Positions 16,139 to 25,040 of a DNA stretch of 45,152 nt are shown one piece after another (the stretch's first letter is position 1; every line of letters begins with the position of its first letter). The notes under the pieces are model-generated. The model was not told where the DNA came from. It was given only the letters and a program-made list of their open reading frames with translations, and did no database searches. A program made the translations under genes and the position numbers. Origin of the DNA: Nitrospirota bacterium (GTDB lineage: Bacteria > Nitrospirota > Leptospirillia > Leptospirillales > Leptospirillaceae); assembly GCA_021810805.1 (NCBI GenBank), contig JAJZHW010000005.1, positions 1 to 45,152 of the forward strand. Direction: 5' to 3'.

Positions 16139-16717
16139 TTGGCGCATCTCTTTGATCCAAAACATGCCACCAAGCTCCATGACCCCGAACGCAAGTCCTT
16201 TCAGGATCCCTTGCGCCTTCTTCCTCTGATCCACCCCTTTGAAAAGGGAGAGTCTGCCGAGATCGGGGCTGGATCGGGCTATTTTTTCTTCCCGCTGGCC
16301 GAGGTTCTCTCCCGCCGAGGACTCTGCCATGCGGTGGAGCTTCAGCCCGGGATGGTGGAACATTTTAACCGTGAGCTCGGGACGAAGCCTTTCCACGATC
16401 GGGTCCGCACCGTTCTCTCGGAGAAGGATCGCATTCCTCTGCCGGACGGGTCGATAGAGGTGGTCTGGCTGGCCAATGTCTTTCATGAGCTGACCCACCC
16501 TCGGGAGATCTTCTCGGAGATCTTCCGGATCCTCTCCCCCACCGGTCAGTGCCTCGTCGTGGATTGGGTCAAGGAGGCCACCCCCAAGGGGCCGCCTCCG
16601 GAGGAGAGAAAATCCGAACTCGACCTCTACGATGTGCTCATCGCTGCGGGATTTGTGAAGATCCGATCCCATGATCTCTACCCATATCACTATGTCGTGG
16701 AGGCTCTGAAGGATTGA
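16139..16717 (+). CDS. Class I SAM-dependent methyltransferase
   Basis: The protein has 192 residues. Motif I is EIGAGSGYF; the post-motif acidic residue sits in HAVELQPGMVEHF; VVWLANVFHELTHP and VLSPTGQCLVVDW match the later motifs of the Methyltransf_11 type. The frame is open upstream, but TTG 16139 is chosen because GGAGG (16129-16133) precedes it by 5 nt. A TACAAT -10-like element is at 16065-16070. The substrate is unknown; the start of the protein (LFDPKHATKLHDPERKSFQ) resembles small methyltransferases of the UbiE-like group. The DUF5069 gene start overlaps its stop. Confidence 0.75.
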   Translation: MAHLFDPKHATKLHDPERKSFQDPLRLLPLIHPFEKGESAEIGAGSGYFFFPLAEVLSRRGLCHAVELQPGMVEHFNRELGTKPFHDRVRTVLSEKDRIPLPDGSIEVVWLANVFHELTHPREIFSEIFRILSPTGQCLVVDWVKEATPKGPPPEERKSELDLYDVLIAAGFVKIRSHDLYPYHYVVEALKD

Positions 16718-17112
16718 GCGGTCAGACCTCCCCACCCCGAAGCCCCCGGGAGATGCTTCTTGGCATTCCCTGGCTTCCTCGGTCCATCGACAAGGCACGG
16801 ATGGTTCTCGACGGCTCTCTGGGGGACTACGAGTTTCCCTGTCCGGCCGACATGTTTGTTCTGGAGCTTCTGCATCTTACCCCTGAGGAGTTCTTGCGGC
16901 ACCTTGCCGAATCGGGAGAGGCGGCACTGGAGGCCTACACTGCCGAGCGCGTGGCCTCTTTTACTCCCCGGGAGCGTCTTTCCCTCGATGTTTTCAGCAT
17001 TAAAAACAGCCGACTTTTTGACTCGCTCGACCGGGAGGAGGGACGGGAGCCCCTGATAGATGTGGCCCCCTCCACCCTCCTGTCGAAAGCGGGCTCTGGA
17101 GATTCTTTGTAA
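16714..17112 (+). CDS. DUF5069 domain protein
   Basis: The protein has 132 residues. SPREMLLGIPWLPRSIDKAR followed by LGDYEFPCPADMFVLELLHL matches the pattern of DUF5069, a small cytoplasmic family of unknown function. TTG 16714 overlaps the stop of the methyltransferase by 4 nt. ATG at 16753, in the same frame, would give a shorter protein starting just inside the conserved motif, so the TTG is preferred. Its stop overlaps the miaB start by 1 nt (TAATG), so the two are translationally coupled. Function is unknown. Confidence 0.72.
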   Translation: MSGQTSPPRSPREMLLGIPWLPRSIDKARMVLDGSLGDYEFPCPADMFVLELLHLTPEEFLRHLAESGEAALEAYTAERVASFTPRERLSLDVFSIKNSRLFDSLDREEGREPLIDVAPSTLLSKAGSGDSL

Positions 17113-18470
17113 TGGATAACACGACACCCGACTCCCTGGCTCCTTCTTCCGTTCCCCCGGCCTATCATATCCGGACCTTTGGCTGTCAGATGAATGTTCA
17201 CGACTCAGAACGGATGGCTGGGATTCTTGCCGAGGCCGGCTACCTCCCCACCGACGATCCCGAGCAGGCCTCCCTGATTATCGTCAATACCTGCACCGTT
17301 CGCGACAAGGCCGACCAGAAGGCCCTCTCCGATCTGGGACGTCTTCGGGTCCTCAAGAAGGAGGGGGGAGAGAAGATTCTGGCCGTGACGGGGTGCATGG
17401 CGGAGCGCGAGCAAGAGAGGCTCCATCGGATCATGCCCGAGATCGATCTGGTGGCCGGACCGGCCCAGGTGAGAAATCTCCTTCCCATGATCGACCGTCT
17501 TCGTGCCGAGAAGCGCTTCCAGCTCGGGCGGGACTTCGACCTTCCCGAGATGACGACTCCTCCGGCGGTGCGTCCTCCGGGTGTGACGGCCCTGCTCACC
17601 GTTCAGGAGGGTTGCGACAAGGCCTGCAGCTATTGCGTGGTTCCCCGAACCCGAGGCCCCGAGCGGAGTCGGCCCATCGAGTCGATCGTCTCAGAGGCCC
17701 GATCCCTTGTTGAGCAAGGGTATCGGGAGGTTACCCTTTTGGGACAAAATGTGAATGGCTATGGCAAGGGGGCTCCCCGGGGAGAGGGCTTTGCCGATCT
17801 CCTGAGGGCTTTGGATCATGTCGATGGGCTCCTGCGGATCCGATTCACCACCTCCCACCCCAGCGACCTCGACCTCTCCACCATCGACGCCATGGCCCGT
17901 TCGTCGAAGGTGATGCCCCACCTTCACCTTCCTGTCCAGTCAGGGTCAAACCGGATGCTGGCGGCGATGGAGCGGGGGTACACCCTCGAAGAATACCGGG
18001 AGAAGATTCGGCATCTTCGGGCGGCGATCCCCGAGGTGGCCCTGACCACCGACCTGATCGTGGGATTTTGCGACGAGTCCGAGGAGGATTTTCGCCAGAC
18101 CCTTGATGCGGTGGCCGAGTTTCGCTTCGACGGGGCCTTCTGCTTCATCTATTCGCCCCGCCCGGGAACGCCGGCCTATGGCCGGGAGGGAATTCCCGAC
18201 CGTGCTGTCTCCCTCGACCGCTTTCGCCGCTTGGACGAGCTCCTCGCCAGGATGGTTTTGGAGAAAAATCGGGGACGCATTGGAATGGCTGAAGAGATCC
18301 TTGTCGAGCGCGTCGACCTCGAGTCGCGGTTTTTTTCGGGGCGGACACCCCATTTCAGGACGGTTCGAAGCCGTCTTTTGGAAGGAGAGACGCCTCCCTC
18401 TCCTGGCGAAATCGTCAGGGTTCGGATCGACTCCTGCACCAAGGCAGGTCTGAGCGGTGCCAGAGTCTAA
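17112..18470 (+). CDS. miaB: tRNA-2-methylthio-N6-dimethylallyladenosine synthase MiaB
   Basis: MiaB is a radical-SAM methylthiotransferase that adds the methylthio group to i6A37 of tRNAs reading UNN codons. The protein has 452 residues. The N-terminal UPF0004 domain has three cluster cysteines (FGCQMN, NTCTVR, GCMAER). The radical-SAM motif CDKACSYC has the CxxxCxxC spacing, followed by VVPRTRGPERSR. LGQNVNGYG and HLPVQSGSNRML are family signatures that favour MiaB over RimO and MtaB. A C-terminal TRAM domain occupies about 385-450. It overlaps DUF5069 by 1 nt upstream and the EAL gene by 14 nt downstream. Confidence 0.95.
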   Translation: MDNTTPDSLAPSSVPPAYHIRTFGCQMNVHDSERMAGILAEAGYLPTDDPEQASLIIVNTCTVRDKADQKALSDLGRLRVLKKEGGEKILAVTGCMAEREQERLHRIMPEIDLVAGPAQVRNLLPMIDRLRAEKRFQLGRDFDLPEMTTPPAVRPPGVTALLTVQEGCDKACSYCVVPRTRGPERSRPIESIVSEARSLVEQGYREVTLLGQNVNGYGKGAPRGEGFADLLRALDHVDGLLRIRFTTSHPSDLDLSTIDAMARSSKVMPHLHLPVQSGSNRMLAAMERGYTLEEYREKIRHLRAAIPEVALTTDLIVGFCDESEEDFRQTLDAVAEFRFDGAFCFIYSPRPGTPAYGREGIPDRAVSLDRFRRLDELLARMVLEKNRGRIGMAEEILVERVDLESRFFSGRTPHFRTVRSRLLEGETPPSPGEIVRVRIDSCTKAGLSGARV

Positions 18471-20604
18471 GGAAGAGAGGAGGGAAAGGGGCCTCTTTTC
18501 TCCGGGAGCCCCCCTCTTTCGTCCGAAGACCTCCTATGGAGATCAGCGGGAGGGCGGGGAGATAGAGGAAAGCCAACATCTCTATGGAAAGTCCCGTCCA
18601 TATCTTGATGATCTTTCACCCGACCCGGCCCATCTCGAGCTGGCCGTTCTCTCCTTTTACCGTCTTCTCCTGGAGTCAGACGAAGGCAAGAGGATTCTTG
18701 ACTCCCTCTCTTCCGACGCCTTTGATCATTTGAAGTCCCGACAGGTCTCCTATCTCGGACGGCTTCTTTCCTCGAACCTAGAACTCGCTGAACACATTGC
18801 CATGGCTCGGGAGGTGGCTTCTCGCCACTGGTCCTACGGTGTTCCGCTCGCGCTCTTGGCCCGAGGGGCGGAGCTTTACGAGCGGGCGCTCATTCTTGTC
18901 CTCTCCGGTCTTCCGAAGGAACGGGCCTTGATCGTCTCCGAGATCCTGACTCGTCGCATCCAGACGGACATGTCGATCCAGACGGCTTTTTACGAGGAGA
19001 TGGACCGGAAAAGGGCCGAGCTTCTCGAGTCTCTTGAAAGAACCTTTTCCTTGGAGGGAGGAGAAGAGTCTGCCATCGAGGCACTCCTCCCCTCCCTCCT
19101 TGACCCCCAAGTCGGGGGAATTCTCCTGATCGATCCCCTTCCTGGGGAATTCCGCCTCCTTCACCAGGCGGGACTCATTCCCCGGACGGAAGAACCCCTC
19201 TTCCTTTCCTGGATTGAGTCCATTCTGGGACGTCTTCTTGATGAAAGTCTTCCCGAATTCTTTCTCTCCCTTTCCCGCGGATTGGATCTTCCCGACAGGA
19301 TCCTCTCGGGATTTTTTGACTCGGGAATTTTCTCTCTCGGAGCCTTTCCCCTTGGAGATCGGCTCGGCCGTCCCCAAAGAGTTCTGATTTTCTTCGGCCG
19401 GACACCTCTGACCTTTTCCCTTGCACGCAATACCGACCATTGGCGACGGGTGAGCCTTCACATCGGGGAAGTGATGGCACGCCTCGAGGAACGCCGCTTT
19501 CGCCCCTCGCCTCTTTCCTCTGCCTCCGGCCAGGAGTTTCGTCGACTTCTCTCCGGGGAATCGGTTGTCATGCTCTACCAGCCGATCGTCGAACCGATGA
19601 CCGGCCGGATCGTCAAGGTGGAGGCTCTGGCCCGACTCCGCTCAGGGGATCGACTCCTCGCCCCGGCAGCCTTTTTGCCTGCCTTTGGCCGGCGTCAGCT
19701 TCGGATGCTCTTCGACCAGGGCCTCTCCCGGGTCGTCTCCGACCTCGAGATCTCCGGCTTCGAGGCGCCTCCCTGCCAGCTGAATCTCCCCACGGAAATC
19801 CTCGAGGATCTCGAGTGGCTGGAGTCCCTTCCCGACCGGCTGGCCGATGGGGGTATCTCTCCCCGAAGAGTCGGATTCGAGATTCTCGAGTCGGCGCTGG
19901 TAGACGACCCCCGCATTCTCAGAGCTCTCCACAACATGAAAGACCGAGGATATTCCCTTCTTCTTGACGACGTGGGATCCGGAGAGTCCTCCCTTCTCCG
20001 CATGGTGACCCTTCCGGTGGACGGCATCAAGATCGACCAGGCCTTCGTTCGCCCTCTTGCCGAAGGTTTTTCAAACCTCGACATGATTTTTTCCCTGATG
20101 ACTCTGGCCCTGCAGAGGGGATTGACCTGTGTGGCGGAAGGGGTGGAGACTCCGGGCATCGTGGACGCACTGGGGAGTGTCCGGAATGTTCTTCTTCAGG
20201 GCTATGCCATCGCCCGGCCCATGAGTGCCCGAGAGCTGTCGCTCTGGTCGCCCTCTCCGGAGAGCGGCGTCGGCGGCCCTTTCCCCCGGACACTCTTCGG
20301 GTGGTATAGCCGCCACATTGCCCGCCTTTTTGGCATCTTCAACGCCCTCAACACCATCTCCGACGTCATCGATGCCCGCCGTCTCGAAGACGGCATGCAG
20401 TGTCCCCTTCACCGCATGGTGATTCCGATCGGAGGGGATGCGGCGATCGAGGAGGCCCATCTCGTGTGGCACAAGAATTACGCGCGGTTTGTGGAGATGG
20501 CCAGGAACGGCGTCAGCCCTCAGGAGCTGTGGCCGGAGATGCAGCGCTCTAGAAGGATTCTTCAGGGATTGGTGGAGAAAAGGCTCTTCGACCAGAGATC
20601 GTAA
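18457..20604 (+). CDS. Globin-EAL-CZB protein, putative haem- and zinc-sensing c-di-GMP phosphodiesterase
   Basis: The protein has 715 residues. Residues about 55-190 follow the globin-coupled-sensor fold, with a candidate haem-binding histidine H124 (ASRHWSYGVP). About 205-345 is a middle sensor-like domain that I do not recognise (GAF-like at best). The EAL phosphodiesterase domain (about 360-600) keeps its metal and catalytic residues: E389 (EAL), N443, E478, D504-D505, K525, E561, and QGYAIARPM. The C terminus (about 610-685) has H620, C649, H668 and H672, spaced like the zinc ligands of CZB domains, although the usual GKW after the cysteine is missing. It should degrade c-di-GMP in the cytoplasm under gas/redox and zinc control. 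GTG 18457 lies within the miaB end; a later start is possible. Confidence 0.78.
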   Translation: MPESKEERRERGLFSPGAPLFRPKTSYGDQREGGEIEESQHLYGKSRPYLDDLSPDPAHLELAVLSFYRLLLESDEGKRILDSLSSDAFDHLKSRQVSYLGRLLSSNLELAEHIAMAREVASRHWSYGVPLALLARGAELYERALILVLSGLPKERALIVSEILTRRIQTDMSIQTAFYEEMDRKRAELLESLERTFSLEGGEESAIEALLPSLLDPQVGGILLIDPLPGEFRLLHQAGLIPRTEEPLFLSWIESILGRLLDESLPEFFLSLSRGLDLPDRILSGFFDSGIFSLGAFPLGDRLGRPQRVLIFFGRTPLTFSLARNTDHWRRVSLHIGEVMARLEERRFRPSPLSSASGQEFRRLLSGESVVMLYQPIVEPMTGRIVKVEALARLRSGDRLLAPAAFLPAFGRRQLRMLFDQGLSRVVSDLEISGFEAPPCQLNLPTEILEDLEWLESLPDRLADGGISPRRVGFEILESALVDDPRILRALHNMKDRGYSLLLDDVGSGESSLLRMVTLPVDGIKIDQAFVRPLAEGFSNLDMIFSLMTLALQRGLTCVAEGVETPGIVDALGSVRNVLLQGYAIARPMSARELSLWSPSPESGVGGPFPRTLFGWYSRHIARLFGIFNALNTISDVIDARRLEDGMQCPLHRMVIPIGGDAAIEEAHLVWHKNYARFVEMARNGVSPQELWPEMQRSRRILQGLVEKRLFDQRS

Positions 20605-20608
20605 GGTA

Positions 20609-20632
20609 TTCGAGAAGGGGGTCTGTCTCGAA
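20609..20632. other. Small hairpin between convergent genes
   Basis: TTCGAGA (20609-20615) and TCTCGAA (20626-20632) form a 7-bp stem between the stops of the EAL gene and the RCK_C gene. Neither strand has a clear T-run after it, so termination activity is uncertain. Confidence 0.3.
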
Positions 20633-20657
20633 AGAAAACGGCGGGAAGGCCGGTCTC

Positions 20658-21311
20658 TCAGTCCGAGAGGGGGTCGCGGGTGTCGGATCCTTCGATCCGG
20701 AGGATTCCCGCGGAGGGGGGAAGGTTTCTGAGAGCTCTCCACGCGGTCAGAAGAAGGAGTCGATCTCCGGGAACGAGGGGGATCTGAGGGCCGAGTTCGA
20801 CGGAGAGGCTTCCACGAAGGGCGGTGACCGGAACCGTACCGTCCGAGGCCGCTGTCTTTCTGATATCGGCAATGGACCGCCCGGCATAGGGAGAATCTTC
20901 GGTGACGAGAAGGGTTCTGGGAGTGACCGTTCTCCGGATCAGGCTCTCCTGGATGTTGGCCAGGGCGGAGGAGACCTCCCTGTCCTCGAGATATTCAAGC
21001 CACTCCCGAAGGTGGGTCTCCCGGGATTCTTCCTGGGCGATTCTTTCGATCAGCCGGTCCATCTGGGGATTGCGAAGGGAGGTGTGGGGCCAGGCCCCCT
21101 CCGTTCCCGGGGCCGCGGCGATTTTCCCTAGCTGGGAAAGGAGTCCGGCCTTGCTCCGGGATGCGCGTCGGAGCCGGAACCAGACCCGAAACCATTCGAT
21201 TCGGGGGTAAAGGGCATCCCTGACCCGGGAGACTGTCTCCTCGAGAACCGCCAGGGGGTGGCCGACGGGGGGGAGACTTTCTCTCTCACCAGGATCGGAG
21301 GAGAGGATCAT
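20658..21311 (-). CDS. RCK_C (TrkA-C) domain protein of unknown function
   Basis: The protein has 217 residues. The C-terminal part (about 133-205: SPYAGRSIADIRK, GPQIPLVPGDRLLLL) has the pattern of an RCK_C/TrkA-C ligand-binding domain. The N-terminal 130 residues are charged and helical, with no membrane segment, Rossmann RCK_N domain or transporter portion. RCK_C domains bind nucleotides or ions and gate K+ channels and other transporters; what this one controls is unknown. ATG 21311 has AAGGAG upstream, inside the end of purF, which it overlaps by 26 nt. It therefore appears to be the last gene of the purine operon. Confidence 0.68.
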   Translation of the reverse strand: MILSSDPGERESLPPVGHPLAVLEETVSRVRDALYPRIEWFRVWFRLRRASRSKAGLLSQLGKIAAAPGTEGAWPHTSLRNPQMDRLIERIAQEESRETHLREWLEYLEDREVSSALANIQESLIRRTVTPRTLLVTEDSPYAGRSIADIRKTAASDGTVPVTALRGSLSVELGPQIPLVPGDRLLLLTAWRALRNLPPSAGILRIEGSDTRDPLSD

Positions 21312-22815
21312 CGAGAGCTCCTTCGGGGGTCTCTCCCGCGGGGGGGGCCGATGGCCCCTGTCTGTCGAAGAGGCCGTGCTGGATCCGCTCCTCTTGAGTG
21401 AAGGAGATCGGATAATTTCCGTCGAAGCAGGCCTTGCAATACTGTCCCGGAGTGCGGCACTCTCCCTCCAAAAAGGTCTGGCTGCATCGGACCTCCTCTT
21501 CCATGGCTTCGATGGAGAGGTAGGCCAGGGAGTCGGCCTTCAGGTAGCGCCGGATTTCCTCGAGGGTATGGCTTGACGCAATGAGCTCCCCCCGGTTGGG
21601 GGTGTCGATGCCGTAGAAGCAGGGAAAGTGGATGGGGGCCGAGGTGATCCTCATGTGAACCTCTTTGGCCCCGGCCTCCCGGATCATCGCAACGATCTTG
21701 CGGCTGGTCGTCCCCCGAACGATAGAGTCGTCGATCACCACCACGCGTTTTCCTGCCAGCAGACCAGGGACGGCATTGAGCTTGATCTTGACCCCAAAGT
21801 GGCGAATCGACTGCTGGGGTTCGATAAAGGTCCGCCCGACGTAATGGTTCCTGACAAGCCCCATGTCGAGAGGGATCCCGGATTGCTCCGCATAGCCCAG
21901 TGCCGGAGCCAACCCCGAGTCGGGGACGGGAACCACAATGTCCGCGTCCACAGGAGAGTCGGCCGCCAAACGCTTGCCGAGACGTTTTCTTGCCTGGTAG
22001 ACGGGGATCCCGAAGACCCGGCTGTCGGGACGGGCGAAGTAGATGAGCTCGAAGATGCAGGAGGCTTCGGTGATCTTCGGGAAGAGGCGAAAGTGTTCGA
22101 TGCCGGCATCGGTGATCACCACCATCTCACCGGGCTCCACATCCCGGATGTAGGTGGCGCCGATCAGGTCGAAGGCGCAGGATTCCGAGGCCAGTACATA
22201 GGAGTTGCCGACCTTCCCGATGGAGAGCGGGCGAAATCCGTGGGGATCCCGGATTCCGATGAGGGCATTGGGAAGAAGGGTCAGAAGGGAGTAGGAGCCC
22301 TTGACCGAGGCCAGGGCCGACTCCATTCGGGAGACCATGTCGACGCCGCGGCTCCGGGCGATCATGTGGACCAGAACCTCCGTATCCACATCGGTGGTAA
22401 AGAGGGCTCCCTCCTCTTCCAGGATCTTTCTCAGGTCCGGGGCGTTGGTGAGGTTTCCGTTGTGGACGAGAGCCATGGGGATGTCGCTGATGGTCGCCGT
22501 CAACGGCTGGAGATTTCGCTGGGAGTCCGAGCCGGCCGTGGAGTAGCGGTTGTGGCCGATGGCCGAATTTCCCCGAAGGTCCCGAAGGACCGTTTCGTCG
22601 AAGACCTCCGAGACCAGCCCCTCTCCCTTTCGGATGATCATCCGTCCCTCGTCCATCGAGGCGATTCCCGCCCCCTCCTGCCCCCGGTGCTGAAGGGCGT
22701 AGAGTCCGAGATAGGTGAGGTTGGCGGCCTCCGGATGGTTGTAGATTCCGAAGACCGCACATTTTTCTTTCAGGGTATCGAAGGGAAGTCCCGAAGGGGA
22801 GGGCAGGGGGTCCAT
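21286..22815 (-). CDS. purF: Amidophosphoribosyltransferase PurF
   Basis: PurF makes 5-phosphoribosylamine from PRPP and glutamine, the first step of purine synthesis. The protein has 509 residues. The N-terminal glutamine amidotransferase nucleophile is C19 (KEKCAVFGIY), preceded by an 18-residue propeptide of the cleaved type. The PRPP site is in RVVVIDDSIVRGTT. Cysteines in EASCIFE, HFPCFYGID and the pair YCKACFDGNYP correspond to the [4Fe-4S] ligands of Bacillus-type PurF, so a cluster-containing, oxygen-sensitive enzyme is likely. Its ATG shares a base with the purL stop (TGATG). Confidence 0.96.
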   Translation of the reverse strand: MDPLPSPSGLPFDTLKEKCAVFGIYNHPEAANLTYLGLYALQHRGQEGAGIASMDEGRMIIRKGEGLVSEVFDETVLRDLRGNSAIGHNRYSTAGSDSQRNLQPLTATISDIPMALVHNGNLTNAPDLRKILEEEGALFTTDVDTEVLVHMIARSRGVDMVSRMESALASVKGSYSLLTLLPNALIGIRDPHGFRPLSIGKVGNSYVLASESCAFDLIGATYIRDVEPGEMVVITDAGIEHFRLFPKITEASCIFELIYFARPDSRVFGIPVYQARKRLGKRLAADSPVDADIVVPVPDSGLAPALGYAEQSGIPLDMGLVRNHYVGRTFIEPQQSIRHFGVKIKLNAVPGLLAGKRVVVIDDSIVRGTTSRKIVAMIREAGAKEVHMRITSAPIHFPCFYGIDTPNRGELIASSHTLEEIRRYLKADSLAYLSIEAMEEEVRCSQTFLEGECRTPGQYCKACFDGNYPISFTQEERIQHGLFDRQGPSAPPAGETPEGALDDPLLRSW

Positions 22816-25040
22816 CAGGGGAGTGTCTCCATTTGGCCGGTGAGGGCCGTCAGATATTTTTTCGCGATCGCGGAGAGGGGGAGGCGGATTTCCTTGTCCT
22901 TTTTCTCGCGGTCCCGATAGTGGAGGAAAAAGCGGTGCAGGGCCGTCTGGCCCAAGAAAAGGACGGGGATGCCGAACTCGCTGGCCGTCTCCCGGACCGC
23001 CGTCTCCTCTTCAGGGCGATAGGCCAGGACAATTCGTCCGGGAGCCTCTGAGAAAAAGGTGCCCAGGGGGTTATCCAGGGCGGGGAGTCGAAGATGAACC
23101 CCCATGTCCCGATGGGGGGCCACCAGTGAGAGAAGAGTCCGGAGGAGTCCTCCGCGTCCCACCGCGCGGCTCCCCCGAAGACGCCGGGAGGAGACGAGGG
23201 CGGAGAGAAAGGGTTGGAGTCGCGACAGCGTCTCCCAGTCGATAACGGGCACCGGCTCCGCCTCAAGCTCGGGAAGAAGCCAGTCCAGCATCGATCCCCC
23301 GAGGGAGAGATCCGAGACCGCTCCGGCCAGGGCCAGATGGAGACCCTCTTCCCCCACCGACCCCGGAGGGGCGGTTCGAGGGGAGGCGAGCACTCCGCAG
23401 GTCGCCAGGATCGGAGTCGGGGGGATGGAGACTCCGTCGGTCTCGTTGTAGAAGCTCACATTGCCCGAGACAACGGGAATGTCCAGCCGCCGCGCTGCTC
23501 CGGCCACTCCGGCCACCGCCATGACGAAGTCGTTCATCGTCTCGGGCCGCTCCGGATTGCCAAAGTTGAGGCAGTCGGTCAGCCCCACCGGCCAGGCTCC
23601 CACGGCCGCCAGATCGGTAACGGTCTTGGCCACCAGAAGTGCTCCTCCCCGCTCGGGATCGCGAGAGACCGGATGGGAAAATCCCGCCAGGGCGATGGCA
23701 ATGGCCCGATCTTCTTCCCTCAGGTCGACAATGGCCACATCATGTCCGGGGCCCAGAATGGTCCGGGTTCCCACTTCATGGTCAAACTGCCGGTAGATCC
23801 AGTCGGCCGAGCCTCCGTTGGGATGTTCGAGGATGCGGAGGAAGAGGTCGGCGATGGAGTGGCTTCCGGATGAGGAAGGGTGCGGGTGGCCCGGGGCCGA
23901 GGATCCGGATGTCCGAGCCTTCCGGGGTCGGTCATAGAGGGGGGCATCCCGGGTAAGACAGGCCACGGGGACCTCCCCGTAAAGCGCCTCGCCCTTTTTG
24001 ACTCGGAAGACTGGCTCCGGAATGATGCGTCCGATGACGGCGGCGGCCACCTGACTTTCATGGGCAAGGTCGAGGATGGCCGCCACATTTTTCTCCTCCA
24101 CCAAAAGGAGCATGCGCTCCTGTGACTCCGAGAGAAGGATCTCCCAAGGCTCCATGGTGGAATCCCGCAGGGGAACCGTCAGAACATCGATCTCGATACC
24201 CTTTCCCGCCTTGTCGGCCATCTCGACGGAGGAGCTGGTGAGCCCTGCGGCCCCCATGTCCTGAATCGCCCCGGCAAGCCCTCGGCGGATGATCGAAAGG
24301 GTGGCTTCCATGACCTTCTTTCCCACAAACGGATCGGCCACCTGAACCTGCGGCCGGAGGTCGGACTCTTCCCCGGAGAAGCTTCGAGAGGCCATGGCGG
24401 CCCCTGAGACGCCGTCGCGCCCGGTTTTATTTCCCAGATAGACGGCCAGAAGGGGTTTGTCCGGAGGAATGGCGCTCATGATGGCGTCGTCGGGGACGAC
24501 TCCCACGGCAAAGGCATTGACCAGAATGTTCTTGGCGTAGCGCTCGTCGAACCAGATCTCGCCGCCCACGGTGGGAACGCCAATGGCGTTCCCATAGGCT
24601 CCGATTCCTGCCACGACATTGCGAAAGAGCGTCATCTGCCGTGGTTGCCGTAGATAGCCCATCACCAGGCTGTTCGCCAGAGCAACAGGACGTGCGCCCA
24701 TGGCGAATATGTCCCGAAGGATCCCCCCGACCCCGGTCGCCGCCCCCTGAAAGGGTTCGATGTAGCTGGGGTGGTTGTGGCTCTCCATCTTGAAGGCGAT
24801 GCCGAGGCGGCTGGTGACTCGGACGACCCCGGCATTTTCTCCGGGTCCCATGAGGACACGGGGACCTTTGGAGGAGAAGTTGCGGAGATGGATCCGGCTC
24901 GATTTGTAGCTGCAGTGTTCGCTCCAGAGGGCGGAGAAGACCGCCTCCTCCGTGATATTGGGAACTCGCCCGAGAAGGGCGACGATCCGTTCCATTTCTT
25001 GGGGAGGGATTCGGAATCGGGAAGCGGGAATGTCTGCCAT
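22815..25040 (-). CDS. purL: Phosphoribosylformylglycinamidine synthase subunit PurL (small type)
   Basis: PurL converts FGAR, ATP and ammonia from glutamine to FGAM in the fourth purine step, and in this 741-residue form works with PurQ and PurS. The family pattern is clear: ALWSEHCSYKSSRIHLRNF, GPGENAGVV, KMESHNHPSYIEPFQGAATG, and the second half with CLNFGNPERPE and VSGNVSFYNET. The frame is open farther upstream, but ATG 25040 (MADIPASRFRIPPQEMERI) gives the normal N terminus and shares a base with the purQ stop. No purS is seen beside it. Confidence 0.96.
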   Translation of the reverse strand: MADIPASRFRIPPQEMERIVALLGRVPNITEEAVFSALWSEHCSYKSSRIHLRNFSSKGPRVLMGPGENAGVVRVTSRLGIAFKMESHNHPSYIEPFQGAATGVGGILRDIFAMGARPVALANSLVMGYLRQPRQMTLFRNVVAGIGAYGNAIGVPTVGGEIWFDERYAKNILVNAFAVGVVPDDAIMSAIPPDKPLLAVYLGNKTGRDGVSGAAMASRSFSGEESDLRPQVQVADPFVGKKVMEATLSIIRRGLAGAIQDMGAAGLTSSSVEMADKAGKGIEIDVLTVPLRDSTMEPWEILLSESQERMLLLVEEKNVAAILDLAHESQVAAAVIGRIIPEPVFRVKKGEALYGEVPVACLTRDAPLYDRPRKARTSGSSAPGHPHPSSSGSHSIADLFLRILEHPNGGSADWIYRQFDHEVGTRTILGPGHDVAIVDLREEDRAIAIALAGFSHPVSRDPERGGALLVAKTVTDLAAVGAWPVGLTDCLNFGNPERPETMNDFVMAVAGVAGAARRLDIPVVSGNVSFYNETDGVSIPPTPILATCGVLASPRTAPPGSVGEEGLHLALAGAVSDLSLGGSMLDWLLPELEAEPVPVIDWETLSRLQPFLSALVSSRRLRGSRAVGRGGLLRTLLSLVAPHRDMGVHLRLPALDNPLGTFFSEAPGRIVLAYRPEEETAVRETASEFGIPVLFLGQTALHRFFLHYRDREKKDKEIRLPLSAIAKKYLTALTGQMETLP

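Noticed and set aside
16094-16798. 234-residue minus-strand frame opposite the methyltransferase
   Set aside because: The + strand frame has SAM-binding motifs and coupled neighbours; this one has none.
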